Shown here: one piece after another, positions 29,666 through 40,020 of the stretch
Position numbering within the stretch: position 1 is the stretch's first letter
How the letters are laid out: each line of letters starts with the position of its first letter
Source: Pseudomonas peradeniyensis
GTDB lineage: Bacteria; Pseudomonadota; Gammaproteobacteria; Pseudomonadales; Pseudomonadaceae
Length of the DNA stretch: 64,000 nt
NCBI RefSeq assembly: GCF_014268935.2
Contig: NZ_JABWRJ020000001.1
Span: forward strand, 1,860,001 to 1,924,000
Direction of reading: 5' to 3'
Position numbers and translations under genes: made by a program
Notes under the pieces: generated by a model
The model's database searches: none
What the model was told of the DNA's origin: nothing
The model's input: the letters and a program-made list of their open reading frames with translations, nothing else

Positions 29666-31093
29666 ATGAGCGAACCGGGACAGAAACTGCGCCTAGGTGC
29701 GCTGATCGCGCTGGTGGTCGGGTCGATGATCGGTGGCGGGATCTTCTCGTTGCCGCAGAACATGGCCGCCCGCGCCGATGTCGGGGCGGTGCTGATCGGC
29801 TGGGGCATCACCGCGGTGGGGATGCTGGCGCTGGCCTTCGTGTTCCAGACCCTGGCCAACCGCAAGCCGGAGCTGGACTCCGGGGTGTATGCCTACGCCA
29901 AGGCCGGGTTCGGCGACTACATGGGGTTCTCCTCGGCCTGGGGCTACTGGATCAGTGCCTGGCTGGGCAACGTCGGCTACTTCGTATTGCTGTTCAGTAC
30001 CCTTGGTTTCTACTTTCCTGTGTTCGGCGAAGGCAACACGCCGGTGGCCATCGGTTGCGCCTCGCTGCTGCTGTGGGCGGTGCATTTCCTGGTGCTGCGC
30101 GGCATCAAGGAGGCGGCCTTCATCAACCAGGTGACCACCGTGGCCAAGGTCGTGCCGCTGCTGATGTTCATCGTCATCGCCGCCTTCGCCTTTCGCGCCG
30201 ACATCTTCACCCGTGATATCTGGGGCCTGAGCAATCCGCAGTTCGGCAGCGTGCTGGAGCAGGTGCGCAACATGATGCTGGTGACGGTGTTCGTGTTCAT
30301 CGGCATCGAGGGCGCGAGTGTCTATTCGGGGCGGGCGCTGCATCGCTCGGATGTGGGCAAGGCCACCGTGGTTGGCTTTCTCGGCGTGCTGGCGCTGTTG
30401 GTACTGGTCAACGTGCTGTCGCTGGGGGTGATGACCCAGCCGGAGCTGGCCGGCTTGCAGAACCCTTCGCTGGCCTCGGTGCTGGAGCACATCGTCGGGC
30501 CCTGGGGGGCGCTGTTGATCAGCATCGGCCTGGCGGTGTCGCTGCTGGGCGCTCTGCTGTCGTGGGCGCTGCTGTGCGCCGAGATCCTCTACGCCACCGC
30601 CCGGGACAAGACCATGCCGCGCTTCCTGGCGCGGGAGAACGCCAACCAGGTGCCGGCCAACGCTCTGTGGCTGACCAATGTGATGATCCAGGGCTTCCTG
30701 CTGATCACCCTGTTCTCGGCGGGGACCTACACCAGCCTGATCTACCTGGCGTCATCGATGATCCTGGTGCCGTACTTCTGGTCGACGGCCTATGCCGTGC
30801 TGCTGGCCTGCCGCGGTGAAGGTTACCAGGGGCAGGCGGGGCTGCGGCGCAAGGACCTGCTGGTGGCGGCGATCGCGCTGTTGTACGCGGTCTGGCTGCT
30901 GTATGCCGGAGGGCTCAAGTACGTGCTGTTGTCGGCGCTGCTGTATGCGCCCGGGGTGATCCTGTTCGCCCGCGCCAAGCACGAGCAGGGGCAGGTGCTG
31001 TTCACTGCGTGGGAGAAATTGATCTTCGCGGCGGTGCTGGTGGGGGCGGGGCTGGCGGCGTATGCCCTGTATTCTGGGTTGTTGAGCCTTTGA
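29666..31093 (+). CDS. Second ArcD-type amino-acid antiporter
   Basis: A 475-residue APA-superfamily antiporter, same length as ArcD and closely alike along the whole chain (shared stretches such as LANRKPELDSGVYAYAKAGF, with one or two changes). It may trade arginine for ornithine or a related pair. It is divergent from arcDAB and lacks an obvious ANR box of its own, so its expression may differ. GAGGAG sits 6 bases before the ATG. Differences cluster in the loops and in the region around residues 180-235. The exact substrate cannot be told. Confidence 0.88.
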   Translation: MSEPGQKLRLGALIALVVGSMIGGGIFSLPQNMAARADVGAVLIGWGITAVGMLALAFVFQTLANRKPELDSGVYAYAKAGFGDYMGFSSAWGYWISAWLGNVGYFVLLFSTLGFYFPVFGEGNTPVAIGCASLLLWAVHFLVLRGIKEAAFINQVTTVAKVVPLLMFIVIAAFAFRADIFTRDIWGLSNPQFGSVLEQVRNMMLVTVFVFIGIEGASVYSGRALHRSDVGKATVVGFLGVLALLVLVNVLSLGVMTQPELAGLQNPSLASVLEHIVGPWGALLISIGLAVSLLGALLSWALLCAEILYATARDKTMPRFLARENANQVPANALWLTNVMIQGFLLITLFSAGTYTSLIYLASSMILVPYFWSTAYAVLLACRGEGYQGQAGLRRKDLLVAAIALLYAVWLLYAGGLKYVLLSALLYAPGVILFARAKHEQGQVLFTAWEKLIFAAVLVGAGLAAYALYSGLLSL

Positions 31094-31102
31094 CCTTGCA
31101 GG

Positions 31103-31121
31103 CACCGACTCAACGTCGGTG
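31103..31121. terminator. Hairpin between convergent antiporter and DUF454 genes
   Basis: CACCGAC-TCAAC-GTCGGTG forms a perfect 7-base stem with a 5-base loop, 9 bases after the antiporter stop. Only a short T-rich run follows, so it is a weak terminator candidate. Confidence 0.4.
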
Positions 31122-31147
31122 TCATTTGGCGCCCTGGCGCAAATGAA

Positions 31148-31561
31148 TCAGCCTTGCAGTTCGACGGCGCCTGCTGGCGTCGGACGTTCCGGGCGCGACC
31201 AGATCCACAGGTTGCCCAGGGCCATGCCGGTGATGGCGAGGAACACCGGCCAGTGGTGTTCGAGGAAGGTCAGCATCAGGCCGGCGCACAGCAGCATGCT
31301 GATGGTCGCGCTGACCTTGGCGCGGCGCTGGATCACCTTGCCGTTGCGCCAGTTGTAGAGGATCGGGCCGAACAGCCGGTGGTTCTCCAGCCAGGCGGAC
31401 AGGCGCGGCGAGCTGCGAGTCGCGGCCCAGGCAGCGAGGAGGATGAATTCGGTGGTGGGCAGCCCGGGAATGACGATGGCCACCAGGCCAATGCCCAGGC
31501 TGACATAGGCCAGGATCGCGTAGAGCAGGCGGGACAGTTTCGAGCGGGCGATTCGGGTCAT
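31148..31561 (-). CDS. YbaN/DUF454 family membrane protein
   Basis: A 137-residue inner-membrane protein of the DUF454 (YbaN) family with three or four hydrophobic segments. The opening LLYAILAYVSLGIGLVAIVIPGLPTTEFILLA includes the conserved GLPTTEF motif, and SPRLSAWLENHRLFGPIL follows. The start at 31561 begins this conserved sequence. It lies 49 bases downstream of the haem oxygenase gene on the same strand. In Pseudomonas it usually sits in this haem cluster, but its role is not known. Confidence 0.88.
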   Translation of the reverse strand: MTRIARSKLSRLLYAILAYVSLGIGLVAIVIPGLPTTEFILLAAWAATRSSPRLSAWLENHRLFGPILYNWRNGKVIQRRAKVSATISMLLCAGLMLTFLEHHWPVFLAITGMALGNLWIWSRPERPTPAGAVELQG

Positions 31562-31610
31562 GGTCTCACTGCAACGGTGTGGCCGCCCGCAGGCGGCCGG
31601 GTAAAGCGTG

Positions 31611-32216
31611 TCAGGCCAGCGCTGCATCGGCGGCGTAGGCATGCTTGAGCAGCTCGGTGAAGCGCTCGAAGGCGGCGACCGCGCCACGCTCGGCGGCGGC
31701 GTCTTCCTCGGGCGATAGGTCCAGGCTGTCGAGGATGCGGGTGAACTGCTTCCAGCCTTCGGCACGGCCACCGGCCGGCTCGCCCAGGTGACGGGCACCG
31801 AAGGTCTCGGACAGCTCCAGGGCCACGGCGCGCTTGATCAGGAACGCGGCACCCAGTTTGGAGCCTTCGGAGACGAAGATCCAGCCCAGTGCCTCGCCCA
31901 GGCTTGGCTTGCCCAGGGCGCCGGCGAAGGGCGCGGGTACTTCGGTGTCGAGGTCGGCCAGGTCCAGGCGGGCCTGTTCGGCGCGGCAGCGCGCGGCGAG
32001 GTCGGGCACGATGGCGATCAGTTGCGGGTCGGTATACAGCGCCTGCAGCTCGGACTGGAACAGGTACTGGGCAACCACGAAGCGGGCGAAGCTTTCACGG
32101 CTGTCGAACGGCTTGTGCGACTTGACCAGGGCATCCAGCTCGGTGTGCGGGGCGTGGGTGACCTGGTTCAGGCGCTGGGAGCGCAGGGCGGCGCGTTCGG
32201 TGGAAGGGGCGGTCAT
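31611..32216 (-). CDS. hemO: Biliverdin-producing haem oxygenase
   Basis: A 201-residue soluble enzyme that opens the haem ring to give biliverdin, CO and free iron. It belongs to the bacterial HemO/PigA type: N-terminal LRSQRLNQVTHAPHTELD gives the proximal histidine (His21 or His24), and GWIFVSEGSKLGAAFL carries the distal-helix glycine region near residue 110-125. It follows the haem receptor in the same direction and a Fur-like palindrome lies 86-103 bases upstream, so it is likely made when iron is short. Family firm; symbol by context. Confidence 0.9.
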   Translation of the reverse strand: MTAPSTERAALRSQRLNQVTHAPHTELDALVKSHKPFDSRESFARFVVAQYLFQSELQALYTDPQLIAIVPDLAARCRAEQARLDLADLDTEVPAPFAGALGKPSLGEALGWIFVSEGSKLGAAFLIKRAVALELSETFGARHLGEPAGGRAEGWKQFTRILDSLDLSPEEDAAAERGAVAAFERFTELLKHAYAADAALA

Positions 32217-32301
32217 GGGGGCATCCTTGGAAAATGGGGCTGTCTAGTGACAAGACGAAAGAGAAGACGCAGGACAGTAAAAAAACCTCACCTGCGAAGT
32301 G

Positions 32302-32319
32302 AAATCATTCTCATGATTT
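32302..32319 (-). promoter_or_regulatory. Candidate Fur box before hemO
   Basis: AAATCATTCTCATGATTT is a perfect palindrome (arms of 7 around TCTC) resembling Fur sites. It lies 86-103 bases upstream of hemO and just after the haem receptor stop, so hemO probably has its own iron-repressed promoter. Confidence 0.6.
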
Positions 32320-32364
32320 GAAACGGGCGGCACCTGCATTGCCGGCGCCGCCCTTTTCAGCCGA

Positions 32365-34971
32365 TTAGATATCCCATACCAGGTTGATAGCGAAGTTGCG
32401 CCCCGGCGCGGTCAGGCGGTCGAGGTTGGCCGGCTGGGTCACGGCAGCTTCGCCCACACGGTTCTCGTCACCGACCATGGCGTACTTGCGCACGTCATCC
32501 CACTGCCAGTACTTCTTGTCGGCCAGGTTGTAGATGCCGCCGTTGACGGTCAGGTCGTCGGTGATCCGGTAGAAGCCGGTCAGGTCCAGCACACCGTAGC
32601 CGGGCGTGCGGAAGTTCGAGCTGGAACCGTCGGGGGCGAAGAACTTGGTGTCGTCCACGCGGTTCTTGCGCTTGACCACGGTCCAGCTGAGCTGGGTGCC
32701 ATAGTCGACCTGCTCGTAGCCCAGGCCAAACACGCCGGTCAGCGGGTTGACGCTGTTCAGCGGTTGCCCGGTGTCGTCGTTGCGCCCGTAGGCGTAGGCG
32801 ATGGAGCCGACGGTGTACAGGCCTTCAGGCGCGCCGAAGCGATCCAGGTTGAGGCGGCCCTTGACTTCGGCGCCCTTGATGGTGGCGTGCTTGATGTTGT
32901 TGGCCTGGAACGAGGTCCCCAGGTTGGTCGACTGCACGGCCTCTTCGTTGATGAAGTCGCGGTACTTGTTGTAGAACACCGCGACATCGAAGTTGCCGGC
33001 GTCGAAGTTACCACGCAGGCCGGTTTCGTAGCTCTTGCTCTTCTCAGGCTCCAGCCCCGGGTTGGGCTCGACCACATAGCCGCCGGCGAGGTTTTCGAAG
33101 CGGCCCCAGATCGCCTTGGCGCTCGGTGTGCGGAAACCTTCGGCGTACTGCCCGTACCAGGTGTAGTTGTCGTTGAAGGCATAGGTCACGCCCAGCTTGG
33201 GCGATACGCGGTGCCATTTCTTGTCGTCGTCGTTCAGACGGCTTTGCCCGGTGGGGCTGGTGCTCTGCACGCCGCGCAGGTATTCGGCGGTCATCTTCGG
33301 ATCGATGCGGGTGTAGTCGTAGCGAGCGCCTGGCAGGAAGGTCCAGTTGTTCCAGCGGATCTCGTCCTGGGCGAACAGGCTGTAGGTGTTGACGGTCGGA
33401 TCCGGGAAATCGCTGACCGGTGCCGGGGTGTCGGCCGGGCTGATCTGGCCGATGAATCGGCAGGCGCCGCCCACCACCAGGCAGGTGCCCTTGCCGGTGC
33501 GCAGGCCGGTGATCTTTTCGTGTTTGAGCGTGGTGCCGTAGGTGAGCAGGTGGTCGGTTTCACCGATGCGAAACGCCTTGTCCAGCTGGGCATCAAGCAC
33601 CCATTGGCGGTCCTTGTAGGTGGTGTCGCGTTCGCGCAGCACCGTGCGGCTGAACGGGAAGTAGATTTCCGAGGTTGCCTGGTCGGTCTTGGCGATCTGG
33701 TAGTTCAGGCTCCACTTGACGTGGTCGGCGACCAGCGAATCCAGACCGAATTCATGATTGATGCCGAAACGCTCGCGGGTGACGGTATCGTTGCCGGTGC
33801 GGCTGCGGTACATGCCCATGGGCGAGCCACCGTTGAACGGTCCGCCCACTGCGCTGAGGATGTTCTGGTCGCGATCATCCTTGTAGTGCTCGTAGGTCAG
33901 CCCGAGGCGCGCGTCGTCGGCGTAGTTCCAGCCCAGCTTGGCCAGCACGTTGGTGGTGCGAACGTCTTCAGGGTTGGCTTTGGTCCGGTTGATGCCGACG
34001 CCGCCGTGCCCGCCATAGGACTCGGTCTCATGGCCATTGCGCTGGCTCAGGTGCAGCAGGCCGTCGAAGTCACCCTGGCGGCCCGCGACGGTGGCCGAGG
34101 TCAGCCAGCTTTCGTCGGCGGAGCTGTAGCCGGTCTTCAGGCGTGCACCGACATCCTTGCCTGGCTTGATGATGTCTTCGGGGTCAAGGGTGTAGTAGCT
34201 CACCGCGCCGCCGATGGCGTTGCTGCCGTACAGCACGGAGGCCGGGCCACGCAGGATCTCCACGCGCTTGACGATCTCGGGATCGACATAGTTGCGCTGG
34301 GTCTGGGCGTAGGGGCCGTTGAAGAAGCTGTCCGGGATCGACACACCGTCCACTTGGGTCAGCACCCGGTCGCCATCGATACCGCGAATGTTGTAGCCGT
34401 TCAGACCGCTGCGCTGGCCTGTGCCGGACACCGACACACCAGGTTCGTAGCGTACCAGTTGCTTGATGTCGTTGACGTTCTGCCGGTCCAGTTGCTCACG
34501 GGTCTGCACGCTGACGGTGCTCGGCACCTGGCTGACATCCTGGGCGCTGCGGGTGGCGCTGACGGTCACCTGTTGCAGGGCGATGGCGTTGCCGGCCGAC
34601 TGGCGTTCGAGCACCACGTTGCCGTTGCCGATCTTGCGGAAGCTAAGGCCGGTGCCACGCAGCAGGCGCTGCAGCGCCGCCTCCGGGGCCAGCGAGCCCT
34701 GCACGCCTGGCGAGGCTACGCCATCGGCGAGCTCGGCGCTGAAACCGACCTGCCAACCGGTCACCTTGCTGAAGGCGTTGATGGCCTCGACCAGCGGCTG
34801 CTGGGCGATGGCGAAACGGTAGTCGCCCATGCGCGGGCTGCTGGCCTGGGCCGGTTCCACGGCCAGCGCCGGCAGGCTGCAGGCGCCGCTGGCGAGCAGG
34901 GCCAGGGTCAGCAGGGACAATTGCCCGCGACGGCGGGAAGAAGTGGACGGGCGGGTCTGACCTGTGGGCAT
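32365..34971 (-). CDS. TonB-dependent haem/haemoglobin receptor with STN domain
   Basis: An 868-residue outer-membrane receptor of the haemoglobin/haem (HasR-like) family. After a signal peptide (about 20-40) comes an STN signalling domain (about 50-110: FAIAQQPLVEAINAFSKVTGWQVGFSAEL), a plug (about 130-260; VEILRGPASVLYGSNAIGGAV) and a barrel ending in Ile-aromatic-type residues. The ATG at 34971 has GGAG upstream. The barrel has FRTP and NPGL motifs corresponding to the FRAP/NPDL box, but no histidine between them. STN plus adjacent FecR and FecI suggests haem-triggered cell-surface signalling. Ligand could be haem, haemoglobin or a haemophore. Confidence 0.88.
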   Translation of the reverse strand: MPTGQTRPSTSSRRRGQLSLLTLALLASGACSLPALAVEPAQASSPRMGDYRFAIAQQPLVEAINAFSKVTGWQVGFSAELADGVASPGVQGSLAPEAALQRLLRGTGLSFRKIGNGNVVLERQSAGNAIALQQVTVSATRSAQDVSQVPSTVSVQTREQLDRQNVNDIKQLVRYEPGVSVSGTGQRSGLNGYNIRGIDGDRVLTQVDGVSIPDSFFNGPYAQTQRNYVDPEIVKRVEILRGPASVLYGSNAIGGAVSYYTLDPEDIIKPGKDVGARLKTGYSSADESWLTSATVAGRQGDFDGLLHLSQRNGHETESYGGHGGVGINRTKANPEDVRTTNVLAKLGWNYADDARLGLTYEHYKDDRDQNILSAVGGPFNGGSPMGMYRSRTGNDTVTRERFGINHEFGLDSLVADHVKWSLNYQIAKTDQATSEIYFPFSRTVLRERDTTYKDRQWVLDAQLDKAFRIGETDHLLTYGTTLKHEKITGLRTGKGTCLVVGGACRFIGQISPADTPAPVSDFPDPTVNTYSLFAQDEIRWNNWTFLPGARYDYTRIDPKMTAEYLRGVQSTSPTGQSRLNDDDKKWHRVSPKLGVTYAFNDNYTWYGQYAEGFRTPSAKAIWGRFENLAGGYVVEPNPGLEPEKSKSYETGLRGNFDAGNFDVAVFYNKYRDFINEEAVQSTNLGTSFQANNIKHATIKGAEVKGRLNLDRFGAPEGLYTVGSIAYAYGRNDDTGQPLNSVNPLTGVFGLGYEQVDYGTQLSWTVVKRKNRVDDTKFFAPDGSSSNFRTPGYGVLDLTGFYRITDDLTVNGGIYNLADKKYWQWDDVRKYAMVGDENRVGEAAVTQPANLDRLTAPGRNFAINLVWDI

Positions 34972-35013
34972 CGAAAGCGCTCCCTGTCGCGCGTGAGTTA
35001 TAGGCGGTGCTTG

Positions 35014-35033
35014 TTCTCGTTTTCGAACGAGAA
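35014..35033. promoter_or_regulatory. Palindrome upstream of the haem receptor
   Basis: TTCTCGTT-TTCG-AACGAGAA forms a perfect 8-base stem with a 4-base loop, 43-62 bases before the receptor start. It may be part of the FecI-type promoter, a Fur-like site (AACGAGAATCAATC next to it) or an RNA hairpin. Confidence 0.45.
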
Positions 35034-35096
35034 TCAATCGTATTGGCTATAACGAGACGGGCGAGCCAGGGTGATCGCGTAAAAAAACTTGCCGGG

Positions 35097-36065
35097 TCAG
35101 TTGAGAATCACCACGGCAGGGTACTCGTGCAGTTGCGCCGAGGTGATATGGGCGAGGGCGCGCAGGGTTTCCAGCGGCTGGTCGAGGCGGTAGTTGCCGG
35201 TGACCGCGACCTGCTCCAGGTGAGCGTTGCGGTTGATGATAAAGCCCGGGTAGTAGCGGCGGACTTCCGCGAGCACCTGGCTCAGCGGGCAGTTCTCGAA
35301 CACCAGGCGGCCCTCGATCCAGGCCAGGTCCTTGCTCATGTCGGGGCGCTGGCGCTGGCCGAAGCCCTTGGGGCCGACGCTGATGCTGTCGCCGGCGCTC
35401 AGGCGGATGCGCTGGTCGCTCGTGGCCTGCAGGTCGACATCGCCGCGCTGAACCCGTACCTGGGCCTCGCCATCGAGGTAGCGTACGGCGAAGTCGGTGT
35501 CGCGCACGCTGGCGCGTAACGGGCCGGCCTGGACTTCCAGGGGCGGCTGGTTGGTGTTGGATACCTGGAAGTACGCCTCGCCCTGCAGCAGGCGGGCGAC
35601 CTTGCGGCCTTCGCGCTCGTCGCTGGCGAAGGCCGAATTGGTGTTGAGCAGCACCTTGGCGCCTGGGTCCAGTTCCAGGCGCTGGCGTTCGCCGACCACG
35701 GTCAGATGGTCGGCCTGCAGGCGCACCGGCAGGTTGCCGAAGGTGAACAGCCCGACCAGCAGCACGGCGGCTGTGGCCAGCGGTTTCCAGTGGCTGCGCA
35801 GGCGCCCGGCGAGCGAGCGCTTGCGGTTGTGCTGCAGCTGACTGGCGGCCTGGCGCAGCGAGGCGCCGTTCCACAGTGCTTCGGCTTCGACATAGGCCTC
35901 GGCGTTTTCCGGCTCGGCCCCCAGCCAGTGCTCGAAGGCGAGGGTATCCTCCTCGCTGGCGCACTGCAGGCGGATCAACCAGTCGAGCGCCTCCTCGCGG
36001 GCACGGGCACGGGCGCGGGCATCAGGCTCGGCGGGTGACGGGCGAGGTGTGGGGCGGTCGGTCAC
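35097..36065 (-). CDS. FecR family anti-sigma/signal transducer
   Basis: A 322-residue inner-membrane protein that links the receptor to the ECF sigma factor. A GTG at 36065 is chosen: AAGGA lies 6 bases before it, while the ATG at 36161 would add a basic leader. Order: cytoplasmic DUF4880/anti-sigma domain (about 10-60; EEALDWLIRLQCASEEDTLAFEHWL), one transmembrane helix (about 95-115), FecR domain, and a C-terminal STN-like region that meets the receptor signalling domain in the periplasm. It lies between fecI and receptor genes on one strand, the standard cell-surface signalling layout. Confidence 0.92.
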   Translation of the reverse strand: MTDRPTPRPSPAEPDARARARAREEALDWLIRLQCASEEDTLAFEHWLGAEPENAEAYVEAEALWNGASLRQAASQLQHNRKRSLAGRLRSHWKPLATAAVLLVGLFTFGNLPVRLQADHLTVVGERQRLELDPGAKVLLNTNSAFASDEREGRKVARLLQGEAYFQVSNTNQPPLEVQAGPLRASVRDTDFAVRYLDGEAQVRVQRGDVDLQATSDQRIRLSAGDSISVGPKGFGQRQRPDMSKDLAWIEGRLVFENCPLSQVLAEVRRYYPGFIINRNAHLEQVAVTGNYRLDQPLETLRALAHITSAQLHEYPAVVILN

Positions 36066-36157
36066 GGGGGATCCTTGCTTGGGGCTTTTTTGCGCATGAT
36101 CAGTGCAGACCCGGCCCGTGGCAAGGGCTTTGCGCGAGGCAGCGGCGAGCGGTCGCA

Positions 36158-36670
36158 TCACTGGTGACGATCGGCCACGCCCATGCAGATGGCCATGATC
36201 AGTTTCAGCTCTTTCTGCACCGTGCTGGCCGAGACCTTCAGCTGGTCGGCGATTTCCAGGTAGCTGGCGCCGTGCAGGCGGCTGAGGATGAAGATGCGCT
36301 GCTGGCGTTCGCTGAGCTGGCCGAGGCTGACGCTCAGGTGCTTGAGCAGCTGCTCGGCGTGGGCGGCGTCCTCGCTGCTGGCCGAGGGCGCGGCGACATT
36401 GTGCAGGACCTGTTCGGGCACATCGTCCACCAGCGTGCGCGCCTGCACCCGACGTGCCCGCAGGTGGTCCAGGGCCAGGTTGCGGGCGGTCTGGAAGACG
36501 AAGGGTTCGAGGTGCTCGATCGGCCGCTCGCCCAGGGCGCGGGTGACCCGCAGGTAGGTTTCCTGCAGCAGGTCCTCGGCGGTGCTGGGGTTGCCCACCA
36601 TGCGCTGCAAGGTGCGCAGCAGGGAGAGGCGCTGGGTGAGGAACACTGAGTTGAACCGGGACTGACTCAC
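36158..36670 (-). CDS. FecI-type ECF sigma factor
   Basis: A 170-residue extracytoplasmic-function sigma factor with sigma region 2 (about 8-75; NPSTAEDLLQETYLRVTRAL, core RNA polymerase and -10 contact) and region 4 (about 110-165; LSERQQRIFILSRLHGASYLEIADQLKVSASTVQKEL). A GTG start at 36670 is preferred because the alternative ATG at 36718 lies inside a Fur box. It should drive the haem receptor operon when FecR signals. First gene of a fecI-fecR-receptor set, 92 bases before fecR. Confidence 0.9.
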   Translation of the reverse strand: MSQSRFNSVFLTQRLSLLRTLQRMVGNPSTAEDLLQETYLRVTRALGERPIEHLEPFVFQTARNLALDHLRARRVQARTLVDDVPEQVLHNVAAPSASSEDAAHAEQLLKHLSVSLGQLSERQQRIFILSRLHGASYLEIADQLKVSASTVQKELKLIMAICMGVADRHQ

Positions 36671-36698
36671 GGGGAAACCTGGTCGCTTTTCGGGTGAA

Positions 36699-36713
36699 TG
36701 ATAATGCTTATCA
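36699..36713 (-). promoter_or_regulatory. Fur box before fecI
   Basis: TGATAATGCTTATCA matches the 7-1-7 Fur consensus at 14 of 15 positions. It lies 29-43 bases upstream of the GTG start of fecI, so iron-loaded Fur should repress the sigma factor and with it the haem uptake genes. Confidence 0.85.
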
Positions 36714-36776
36714 TCCATGCTCGAGGTCAAGCGCGGAAATGTCACGAACAGGTAAATATTGCGGTTAACGCGGTCT

Positions 36777-36910
36777 CTGTAGGAGCGGCCTTGTGCCGCG
36801 AAAGGGGCGCGAAGCGGCCCCAGGATTTCAGCGTCGATGCAAAAAGAGCTGGGGCTGCTATGCAGCCTTTTCCGGCCGGTCCGACGCCTCGGCAAGGCCG
36901 CTCCTACAGG
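36777..36910. repeat. REP pair (inverted, TGTAGGAGCGGCCTTG class)
   Basis: Arms CTGTAGGAGCGGCCTTG and its reverse complement, spaced by about 100 bases with an inner imperfect palindrome. It separates the fecI promoter from the gap stop. Confidence 0.85.
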
Positions 36911-36925
36911 GAACCGTGCAAAACG

Positions 36926-37927
36926 TCACCTGGCGTTGAACAACGCCAGGCAGTTGTCCAGCATGCGGTTGGAGAAGCCCCATTCGTTGTCGTACCAGGC
37001 CAGCACCTTGAGCATGCGCCCGTTGGCGCGGGTGTGGTTGGCGTCGAAGATCGACGACAGCGGGTTGTGGTTGAAATCGCACGACACCAGCGGCAGGGCG
37101 TTGTAGCCCAGCACCCGCGAGTGGCGGCTGGCCTCGAGGAACAGCTGGTTGACCTCGTCGGCGCTGGCCTCGCGCTTGAGGTTGACCGTGAGGTCGACCA
37201 GCGACACGTTGATCACCGGCACCCGCACGGCCATACCGGTGAGCTTGCCAGCCAGTTCCGGCAGCACCAGGCCCACGGCTTCGGCGGCGCCGGTCTTGCT
37301 CGGGATCATCGACTGGGTGGCCGAGCGGGCACGGTACGGGTCGCCGTGGTAGACGTCGGTGAGCACCTGATCGTTGGTGTAGGCGTGGATGGTGGTCATC
37401 AGGCCTTGCTCGATGCCGAACTCGCGGTGCAGCACCTGGGCGATCGGCGCCAGGCAGTTGGTGGTGCACGAGGCGTTGGAGATGATCTGGTGCGAGGCGC
37501 GCAGCACATCGTGGTTGACCCCGTACACCACGGTGGCGTCGGCGCCCTTGGCCGGCGCGCTGACAATCACCTTGGCGGCGCCGGCCGTCAGGTGCGCGGC
37601 GGCCTTGGCGCGTTCGGTGAACAGCCCGGTGCACTCGAACACCACGTCGATGGCCAGGGTCTTCCAGGGCAGTTCGGCGGGGTTGCGGATGGCGCTGACG
37701 GCGATGCGGTCGCCATTGACGGTGAGGCTTTCGTGGTCGGCCTCGACGCTGGCGTCGAAAATGCCGTGGACGCTGTCGTACTTGAGCAGGTGGGCGTTCA
37801 TCGCGCTGTCGCCCAGGTCGTTGATGGCGACGACCTGCAGGTCCTGGCGGTAGCCCTGCGTGTACAGTGCGCGCAGGACGTTGCGTCCGATGCGGCCGAA
37901 TCCGTTGATGGCGATGCGTAGGGTCAT
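36926..37927 (-). CDS. gap: Glyceraldehyde-3-phosphate dehydrogenase (type I)
   Basis: A 333-residue cytoplasmic enzyme that oxidises glyceraldehyde 3-phosphate with phosphate and NAD(P). The Rossmann motif [15 protein letters not shown] opens the protein and catalytic Cys154 lies in SNASCTTNC, with the family's C-terminal [12 protein letters not shown]. It takes the triose phosphate that Eda releases. It is divergent from edd; a HexR-like palindrome lies 66-80 bases before its start, as known for gap-1 of P. putida. Start at 37927 has AGAGG upstream. Confidence 0.96.
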   Translation of the reverse strand: MTLRIAINGFGRIGRNVLRALYTQGYRQDLQVVAINDLGDSAMNAHLLKYDSVHGIFDASVEADHESLTVNGDRIAVSAIRNPAELPWKTLAIDVVFECTGLFTERAKAAAHLTAGAAKVIVSAPAKGADATVVYGVNHDVLRASHQIISNASCTTNCLAPIAQVLHREFGIEQGLMTTIHAYTNDQVLTDVYHGDPYRARSATQSMIPSKTGAAEAVGLVLPELAGKLTGMAVRVPVINVSLVDLTVNLKREASADEVNQLFLEASRHSRVLGYNALPLVSCDFNHNPLSSIFDANHTRANGRMLKVLAWYDNEWGFSNRMLDNCLALFNAR

Positions 37928-37992
37928 GGCGTTACCTCTGGCAGTCGGGTGAAGCCTGTGGCACAAAGAGCAGCTTCACTGAAACGGTTTTG

Positions 37993-38007
37993 TTGTTGGA
38001 ATTACAA
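37993..38007. promoter_or_regulatory. Candidate HexR operator 1 (gap side)
   Basis: TTGT-N7-ACAA (TTGTTGGAATTACAA) fits the HexR site reported for P. putida glucose genes. It lies between the divergent gap and edd genes, nearer gap. Confidence 0.7.
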
Positions 38008-38054
38008 GATTATTCACCGAGAGATAGAAAACAAGCCTTTTTGCTGGCAGTATT

Positions 38055-38070
38055 TTGTTTAAACATACAA
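38055..38070. promoter_or_regulatory. Candidate HexR operator 2 (edd side)
   Basis: TTGT-N8-ACAA (TTGTTTAAACATACAA) is a near-perfect palindrome of the HexR type, 124-139 bases before edd. Together with the first site it would let HexR repress gap and edd-glk separately. Confidence 0.7.
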
Positions 38071-38193
38071 CGAGTGGTCGGGTCAGCCCCATTTCGAACG
38101 GTCCAGGCACCTTTTTCAAGAGCCTAGGTCGCAATCGTTTGGAGGGGAAATGGCCAGTGGAGGCCGCCCCACAGTTAGCCTGGAGTCCAGTAC

Positions 38194-40016
<1,823 letters not shown>

Positions 40017-40020
<4 letters not shown>

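Noticed and set aside
35097..36161. ATG at 36161 as the FecR start
   Set aside because: It would add 32 basic residues without family similarity; the GTG at 36065 has AAGGA at the right distance.
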